This document shows, piece by piece, positions 35,701 to 42,576 of a stretch of DNA of 64,000 bases; position 1 is the stretch's first letter, and the number at the start of each line of letters is the position of its first letter. A model generated the notes under the pieces. It was not told where the DNA came from. It searched no databases and was given only the letters and a program-made list of their open reading frames with translations. Position numbers and translations under genes: made by a program. The DNA comes from Trichodelitschia bisporula (Eukaryota > Ascomycota > Dothideomycetes > Phaeotrichales > Phaeotrichaceae): positions 1,803 through 65,802 of the forward strand of contig ML996687.1 in the NCBI GenBank assembly GCA_010356995.1, given 5' to 3'.

Positions 35701-36014
35701 TGCCGGATATTGTCCGCTGCTGCACGGATTGGGACGCGGGGGCGTGGTTTGACTCGCTTGTGCACCACCAGGATGTGGCGTATTTCGACGACATGCCGTT
35801 TGGTGAGGGGAAGGCGGGCGTGGATGCGCTGCTGCCGCATGCCGAGAGCGTAGATGTGTGGCGCGTGGTGAGTTTCCCGCGGGGGGGGGGTGTGCTGAGA
35901 CTGGGGATTGAGACGAGTGAGTCGTGGGGGGTGTTTGCTGGGGAGTTGCTGGGCGGGTTGGAGGAGGCGGTTAGGGGGTTTGTGGAGCGGCCGGAGGAGG
36001 TTTTGGTGCGTTGA
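29721..36014 (+). CDS. sidD/NPS6-like: Siderophore nonribosomal peptide synthetase, NPS6/SidD type (A-T-C-dA-T-C)
   Basis: Intron-free frame of 2097 codons. After a 230-residue lead-in comes a full adenylation domain (about 235-770): [46 protein letters not shown] and [10 protein letters not shown]. T1 has [10 protein letters not shown] near residue 830, and C1 has the catalytic HHALYDG near 1027. A second adenylation region (about 1355-1570) keeps only the C-terminal part ([31 protein letters not shown]) and lacks the ATP-binding core. T2 has [10 protein letters not shown] near 1615. The last C domain has SHAQYDG near 1820, first His replaced by Ser. This layout is that of NPS6/SidD synthetases, which join acylated hydroxyornithine units into extracellular fusarinine- or coprogen-type siderophores. 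The exact product is not readable. Confidence 0.92.
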   Translation: [2097 protein letters not shown]

Positions 36015-36959
36015 TCACGGCGAGGATGCAGCTGATGAGTGATGTCTTTTTTTGGGTATGGAGTACGGGTTTCGCTTAATTCTCAGTACCTTGTCAAGTT
36101 CACGTTTCTCTTATTGTGCAATGCTGAACCTGGCTTCATGGTGCTCGCGTGCTCGCTTCTGCCTCGCATTGTGCGCATATTTCATGCAACGGGCAGTCTT
36201 ATGATCGCCATAATGCACTCGTCAGGCGAGCCCTGGGTATGATCTCCCTATGCCTGCCCCTTCCACATGCCGTCCGTCTCAAGAACCGCGCCAGCTGTAC
36301 TTTCAACGGTCAAGCGACCAACAGTTTCGCAGTCAGGCCGCCAGCACCTGCAAAATTCTCCGTAATGCCACCCAAGCGCCAGCGACGGCAGAATATCGCC
36401 GGCAGAAAATCCTACACTGTATATCTTACCCGGTGGTACCCGACCTTGCCATGACATGCATGGAGGCAAGGCTTGCTAACTGGCACCCGACACGAGGCTG
36501 GGATTTGCTCCAAGCGTCTCCACAAGGCTAGCACTAGGCGGGGGATCCTCGGATCAGATAAATTTTTGGCGCATCTGATAACCTAATTTTGACCGCTGGT
36601 TGCAGCTGTGTGGCCCGAGATCGGCCGGGGGCGCTAGCCGTGTGGGCCGAGACAGCCTTGTCGAATGTTTCTTTACGATTTCTGCCGGTGATGGACGGAT
36701 CCACTTGGGGCTTGCTGGAGGAGATACTACGTAATGCACTTTGAGAAGTTTGTCGGCTGAGGTGGCGGACGCTGGTGCAGAGTTGGGTGGAGCTGATGGC
36801 TGGCCGTGGTGGCCCTCGTTTCCTTTCGTCCCAGGCTGGCTGCGGACTTGGTGGTAGATGCTTCAGCTTCACTGATATTGCATAGATGCATTGATGCCGC
36901 CGCCCTAGAGCCACAAAGCTCGATTCCACCTCACATCTCCATCCTCTCTCACCGTCACC
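36015..36959. other. Promoter interval before the N-monooxygenase gene
   Basis: About 945 bp without a recognisable gene between the synthetase stop and the monooxygenase start. It contains two iron-GATA-like sites 20 bp apart. Confidence 0.55.
36553..36581 (+). promoter_or_regulatory. Pair of iron-GATA-factor-like sites (ATCAGATAA, ATCTGATAA)
   Basis: ATCAGATAA at 36553-36561 and ATCTGATAA at 36573-36581 are both exact ATCWGATAA matches, in the same orientation, 20 bp apart and about 380-400 bp upstream of the N-monooxygenase ATG. Confidence 0.65.
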
Positions 36960-38343
36960 ATGTCGCCCCCTCAATCCCCCTCACCAGACAATGTCATCCA
37001 CGACATCCTCTTCATCGGCCTCGGCCCCTCAACCCTCTCCCTAGCAATCGCCCTCTCCGAACAATCCCCCCCCCCCAAAACCGTCATCCTCGAGCGCTCC
37101 CCACGCTTCGTCTGGTCCCCCTCCACCCTCCCTACCCCCCGCGCCCCAATGCGCACCTCCCTCCTCCACGACCTCACAACCCCTCGAAACCCACACTCGC
37201 AGTACACATTTCTGAACTACCTCGTCGCCACCGACTCCCTCGTCGCATACACCAATCTCGGCGCCATTAACCCGCCCCGCGCCCTCTTCGCCCGGTATCT
37301 GGCCTGGGTGGCTAAGGCCTTCGAGGAGCGCGAGTGGGTGCGGTATGGCGCTGATGCGCGCGCCGTTGAGCCGGTTAAGGTCGGCGGCGCGGTCGACCAC
37401 TGGCGCGTGAGGCTGGCGGACGGCGCCCCGGTGTTGACGAGGAAAGTCGTCGTGGCCGTCGGCGCCGCGCCGCAAATGCCAGCCTCGTTGTCGGGACTGC
37501 AGTCCTCGCGCGTGCTACACACCTCAGCGTACGGCGCCGCGCTCCCGCGCATTCTAGCGCAAAACGGGCGCGTGGACGTCGCGATCGTCGGCGGCGGGGA
37601 GGAAGCGCTCGAGGTGTACAACCACCTGCGCGGGATGGGTGTCGAGGGGCGGGTGGTTCTGTTTCACGCGGAGAAGGTGTTGAGGGGGGAGGATGCGAAT
37701 CCCTAGTAAGTCTTTTGCTTTAGAGTTGGAGCGAAGCTGACGTCCAGTGTGCGGAATCTCGTTGCGGCGGATGACCCGGTCGTGCCGTATGAGTTGCGGA
37801 ACGCGGGCGCGACGGCGGGCGGAGAGATGGCGTCCGCGCATACGATTACGGCGCTGTATGAGGATCACTACGCGCAGCATATTTCTGCGGCGAATCCGGC
37901 GACGCACGATTTCCAAATCCGGGCTTCGCGGAGGGTGATGCGCGCCGAGGTCGCCGGCGAGCAAGTCCGTCTTCACCTCGCGGACCCAGCGACGGGTCTG
38001 CGCGAAGCGGCGTGCTTCGACTTCGTCATTGTGGCGGGTGGGTATGAGCGTGGACAGCACGGGCGACTGGTTGCGCCGCTGGGGGAGATGTTGGATGGGC
38101 GGAGTGGGGATGTGGCGCTTGATGCTGAGTATAGGGTTTGTTTGAAGAGGGGGAGTGCGAGGAGGGGCGTGGGCGTTTGGGTGCTTGGGGGGTTTGANNN
38201 NNNNNNNNNNNNNNNNNNNNNNNNNNNNNNNNNNNNNNNNNNNNNNNNNNNNNNNNNNNNNNNNNNNGGAGGGGGTGGGGGGGAGGGAGAGGGTGGTTGT
38301 GCCGGAGGCGTGGGGGGGGGAGAGGGAGAGGGCGGCGTTGTAG
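36960..38343 (+). CDS. sidA-like: SidA-like amino-acid N-monooxygenase, divergent, interrupted by an assembly gap
   Basis: Two exons; intron 37706-37747 (GTAAGT..GTCCAG) restores EDANPYVRNLVAADDP. It is an FAD/NADPH N-hydroxylating monooxygenase: FAD motif FIGLGPSTLSLAIAL, RTSLLHDLTTPRNPHSQYTF (compare SidA [20 protein letters not shown]), NADPH motif VAIVGGGEEALEVYNHL, and VAGGYERGQHGRL for SidA VATGYNRNAHERL. SidA makes N5-hydroxyornithine, the first step of hydroxamate siderophores. Here SidA Gln102 and Lys107, which contact flavin/ornithine, correspond to Arg and His, and ATGY is AGGY. So the substrate may differ, or activity may be reduced. The C-terminal HGLSDxLLS region falls in the 72-N gap, so the end at 38343 is provisional. 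A run of eight C at 37069-37076 and G-rich sequence at the end are error-prone. Confidence 0.75.
38196..38267. other. Assembly gap (72 N)
   Basis: Seventy-two unknown bases within the last part of the SidA-like coding region. The flanks are very G-rich. True gap length, and so the frame across it, is unknown. Confidence 0.99.
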
Positions 38344-38487
38344 GCGTGTTGATTGTTGGGGCGTTGAGTTGCTTTGGGTAGAGGCGTACGGAGGTTATGT
38401 CCCTTAACCTTTGTGGAAAGATTGTATGAGGAAGGACGGAAGACTTCTGTTGCCAAAATATACATAAGTTTGATCGTCACCGAGGAC

Positions 38488-38710
38488 TTGTCACCCGTTA
38501 TCGAGACTATGTTTCCCGTCATCGAGGCCGTGTTACCCGTAATTGTTCGGCCTCAGTAACGGGTTACTCAGTCTCAGTGACGGGTAACTGGGACCTGGAA
38601 GGGTAGCCAGTCCCCAGTGACGGGTAACTGAGCCGCGACAGGTAACTTGTATTAGTGACGGGTAACTGAGCCACGATGGGTAACTAGGCCCGATGACGGG
38701 TAACTGAACT
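38488..38710. repeat. Opposed array of ACGGGTAAC-type repeats
   Basis: Seven imperfect copies of AGTGACGGGTAACTGAG spaced about 18-40 bp fill 38550-38710. Just before, at 38488-38545, three copies lie in the opposite orientation (CACCCGTTAT, TTCCCGTCAT, TTACCCGTAAT). The array sits between the 3' ends of the SidA-like (+) and SidI-like (-) genes. The two halves could pair into a stem in transcripts or single-stranded DNA. No coding content is seen. Confidence 0.8.
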
Positions 38711-38870
38711 TGTCTTTGGATCTTGGGGAGAGGACCATTGAACGGAAAGTGGTTAAAAGGCTTTACAACCAAGGAAGTAATAAAGTTGGCTTCAAAATAC
38801 CGTCATCTAGTGCTCTCATATTGTCGCCAGCTCCAACGCCATACCCAAAAATCTACCAAACAAGCAAACC

Positions 38871-40725
38871 TCACAACCTCGCACTCTTCCCCCCCGCCAA
38901 AATCCTCTCCGCCACATCCCTAAGCACAAACTTCTGAATCTTCCCACTCCCCGTCAGCGGCACCTGCGCCGGCACCCCCAGCTCGCCAAACCAAAACACA
39001 TGCTCCGGACACTTATGCCGTCCCAGCGTCTGCCCACACCACTCCCTCACCTCCTTAAAACTCATCTTCCTTTCCCCAGGTGCACATACCAAAAACGCAG
39101 CCACAACCTCCACGAGACGCGCATGCTTCACACCCACCACAACCGCCCGCTCAATCGCCGGATGCCGCACCAGCCGCTCCTCGATCTCGAGCGGGTATAT
39201 ATTCTCCCCGCCTCGGATAATAAGCTCCTTGAACCGGCCCGTGATACTTGCGTACCCCTCCGCGTCAAACACAGCCTCGTCGCCGGTGTGCAGCCATAGC
39301 ACCCCATCGTCATCCCGACTCATGTTCTCTGCGGTCTTGGCCGCGTTGCGCCAGTACCCCGCGTGCAACTGGTAGCCCGCGATGCACAGCTCGCCGCGCG
39401 TGCCGATGGGCACTATATTCCCCTCCCGGTCCACAATCTTAGCGTGCGCGTGCGGCAGTAGCGTGCCCACGGTGTGCAGTTTCCGCTCAACGGTGTCGGT
39501 CACGTGCGCGTTGAAACAAGTCGGCGAGGCTTCGGTCAAGCCGTACGAGGACGTGAACTCCGTCATGCCAAACTCGGCGACCATTTGCTCCATCAGGTGG
39601 CGCGGGACGGGACTACCGGCAATGATTCCCGTGCGCAGATGCTTGAGATCCAGCCCGGTTCGGGGAGTGGAGAAGAGGGCGTCGAACATGGCGGGGACGC
39701 CGTGGAGCACGGTGCAGCGCTCGGTGTGGATGGCGCGCAACGTGGCGGGCGCGTCAAAGACTTCGGCTGGGTAGACGGTGGTGGCGGCGTGGGTGGTTGC
39801 GGCGAGCAGGCCGAGGACGAGGCCGAAGCAGTGGAAGAGGGGCGGGGGGCAGCAAAGCACGTCGTTCGAGGTTAGCCGCATGCGGTTGCCAATGAAGCGC
39901 GCGTTGTTGACGACGTTGTGGTGCGTCAGGCTGCTGGCTTTGGGGATGCCGGTTGAGCCACTGGTGAAGAGGAGCATGGCGATTGCATACGCCTGTTGGG
40001 AGGTGTGCAGCTCGGTGAGCTGGTCATCGAGGGGTAGGGAGGCGCCTAGGGCCACAGCTTCGGCGTAGGTGCGGAAGTCCTGCGCTTCGCCGTAGAGGAT
40101 GACGATTTCATCGAGCCAGGGCGTGCACTGCGGGTCTTCGTGGAGGCGGGCGAGCAGCGGGCGGTTGTCGAGGCGGCCGATGTTGAGGGTGGTGAAGAGG
40201 ATGCGGCAATCTGTGATATCAGCTTATGACAAGATCTACGTCGACGAACGCACCGGTGTGCCGTAAGGCGTGGATCGCCTCGGGGGCTGTGTATGTGTTG
40301 TTGAGCACCACGAGGATGGCGCCAATGCGGCCGGCTGCAAAGACCAGCGCGACGTACTGCTCGCAGTTGCCGGCGAAGACGCCGATGCGGTCACCGGGCC
40401 GGATGCCGACGTCGAGAAGCATCTTGGCGAGCGCGATGCTCTGCGCGCGGAGGTGGTTGTATGTCCATCGAGCTCCCGTCCACGGGATGACGACGCACTC
40501 CTTATCGCCGTATTTACGGCATTGCAGGTCGAGAAGGCCGGCGGTGGTGAGAGTAATGAGAGGGGGATACGATGGGCCGTGTAGGACGGAGAGCTGGGTG
40601 GAGGGAGTGGGCTTCTGGGCTGGCGGTATGGAGCCTGCGGCGGACATTTTGGAGATGGATATGCGGCGAGACCTGGGGGACAAGCGACGATGCCTCAAAG
40701 ATGCTGAGGATGTATCGGAAGACAT
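38871..40725 (-). CDS. sidI-like: SidI-like acyl-CoA ligase (ANL superfamily)
   Basis: Two exons, about 602 residues; the intron near 40207-40250 (GTGCGT..CACAG) restores ALRHTDCRILFTTLNIG. ANL motifs in order: P-loop LLFTSGSTGIPKASSLTHHN, YGLTEASP, GELCIAGYQLHAGYW, LHTGDEAVFDAEGYASITGR, and the catalytic-Lys region PLTGSGKIQKFVLRD. The N-terminal block LSVLHGPSYPPLITLT resembles SidI mevalonyl-CoA ligase of fusarinine/triacetylfusarinine synthesis, which supplies the acyl-CoA for SidF. The protein ends ARL, a plausible PTS1, consistent with the peroxisomal site of this branch. I chose the start at 40725 (MSSDTSSASL); a start at 40647 (MSAAGSIPPA) is also possible. A substrate other than mevalonate cannot be excluded. 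Confidence 0.8.
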
Positions 40726-41024
40726 GAATACTACACGGACATCAAGGTACGATGAACCACACATCCCGCATGGTCGACCATACGGGGCGGTTTAATGGCT
40801 CGATCCATGCCGTCACAGTAGCCCGCCTCGGGCCCGACAGCGGTGGAGCCAGACAGATCGCTCCAGTTTAGGGCGCTCTTTCAGGGCTTTACTTTCCCTC
40901 CGCCATTTCCGGCCATCTGACGATTCACAGTTCACGCAGCCGGGGGTGGGCGAGGTCGTGGACTGGGAAAAAAAAGTCGACCTCATATCCCAGCCGTTTC
41001 AGGACTAGCGCGGATGGGGTCATC

Positions 41025-41033
41025 TTATCAATC
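41025..41033 (-). promoter_or_regulatory. GATA-type site upstream of the SidI-like gene
   Basis: The minus strand reads GATTGATAA. It is embedded in the plus-strand 13-mer CATCTTATCAATC, identical to the one upstream of the ABC transporter (22116-22128), and both are near an ATCTAATCA element. It lies about 300 bp upstream of the ligase start. Confidence 0.4.
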
Positions 41034-41914
41034 TAATCAGAGATTTCAGCGCCTGTCTGCGGGGGCGGCTTGGCGTGTCGGAGAAAGTCGTGGAGTGGAG
41101 ATGGTGGCATGGGTTGCGCGTGGTTGCATGTAGTGGCTTGCTGTTGGCGTTAGAGAGCTTCTGCTGGTCCAGTTTGTCCGTGAGAGAAGTGGGTCTGGCC
41201 ATGGCCGAATTGTGCCGGCCGGAAAGGGGAGCGATGTCGGAGAAGTTGAGGAGGATAACTCAAGAGACTCTCTTCGCACCGCGCGGGCAGAGACATGAGG
41301 CCGGCGGCAACATCACAAGCGCAGGGGAGTGACACCGGTGTGCGTAGTGGACGTCCCGCGCTGGAGCGGTGTTGTTGGGTGCTGGGCAATGTTGCCGAGG
41401 AAAGCTAAGCTTGCGGGATGCCATTGAGCTTGCTTCAGTTTGAGTCTTGTCATGCCGAGCTGTGAAGTTGAATAGGAAGCTGACAGAGGACAGACGTCGT
41501 TGCCAGGAACTAGAGACGTAACAGACGCAGAAGCGAGCGACTGTCAAGCGATGAGTGTCATTCCCATCGTCATTCTCGCATCCTGCTCACCGGAAGGACG
41601 AATCAGCGCGTGCGGCAACATTACCGCAACAATATTCGCTCTCGGCACGCTCTTCAGGAGCAGGAGCAGTACATAAATCGCGGGAGAAGGGAGAAGTTGG
41701 GACAAGGAAAAATGAGGCTCTCTAGGTGGTCGCTTGTTTCACGATGGCAGCCTCATTTGTTCCCCATGTTGTCTCTCCCCCACGCCGAGATGCCGTGGAG
41801 CCTGAGTGTGGCTGAAGCAGATGGCTGGCGAGGGAAAGGGTTGACCCGATCCGACGGAGCTCTCTCAGCCACTCAGTTGAGCACGTCTCGACGTCCTGCC
41901 ATCTCCTTCGTCCA

Positions 41915-41931
41915 CCTAACCCTAACCCTAG
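41915..41931. repeat. Short interstitial telomere-like run
   Basis: CCTAACCCTAACCCTAG contains two and a half copies of CCCTAA, the common fungal telomere repeat. It may be chance, or the scar of an old repair or rearrangement. Confidence 0.5.
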
Positions 41932-42576
41932 CGACCATCATCACCACCATCTTCTCACCACTGTTCATCAGATACTCGCCAGTATAGTAGTACATCACGC
42001 TGTCACCACTGGTGGAAAACCAGCTGCACAGCACAGTACAGTATTGTCCTCCTCTATTGTACATACAACGGTAACAGTCCTGGCTTCAGACGCGGCTCAT
42101 CCCACGGAGATGTCATCTACACGTCTGCTATGCATCTGCTGCACCACAGCTGTACGGAGTACGTACTTCAAACATCGCTTAATATGAGCTGCATTATCAA
42201 ATGCCCGTCCTCTCTCTTCCAACGAATCATGCTGTGTGGATTTCTGCCTCCCAGCACCCATCCTCCCCAGGCCCCCATTTCCCGGCCCTGGCCTCCACGC
42301 AGTCACTGCAGAGCCTAATCCCCACGCTTCGAACTGCTGTGAGCCCCGCGGCCCCCGCACCTATGCCAATTCCGGGGCGTTGACTGCGCCCCTCCCTGCC
42401 AAACCGGCCACAAGGCGCCTGGGTCCACCGTCGGCGTCTTGACCTCAAGAAACGTCAAAATGGCCTGTGAAGGGGCTCCGGCAACGTCTCCCATTTCATA
42501 CACTTGCCCGCGTGCCTCTTTTGCGCTGCCTTCACGCGCTCTACGCGTACATTCGCCCCCCGGCGCTTTGTGAGTG

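Larger units (their letters stand above)
40726..42576. other. 1.85 kb intergenic region at the right edge of the siderophore cluster
   Basis: No gene recognised. It holds a GATA-type site (41025-41033) upstream of the SidI-like gene and a telomere-like run (41915-41931), both listed separately. Open frames of up to 125 codons have no recognisable content. Confidence 0.5.

Noticed and set aside
38155-38381. Open frames running through the N gap
   Set aside because: The gap length is not known, so frames across the unknown bases carry no evidence beyond the flanks.
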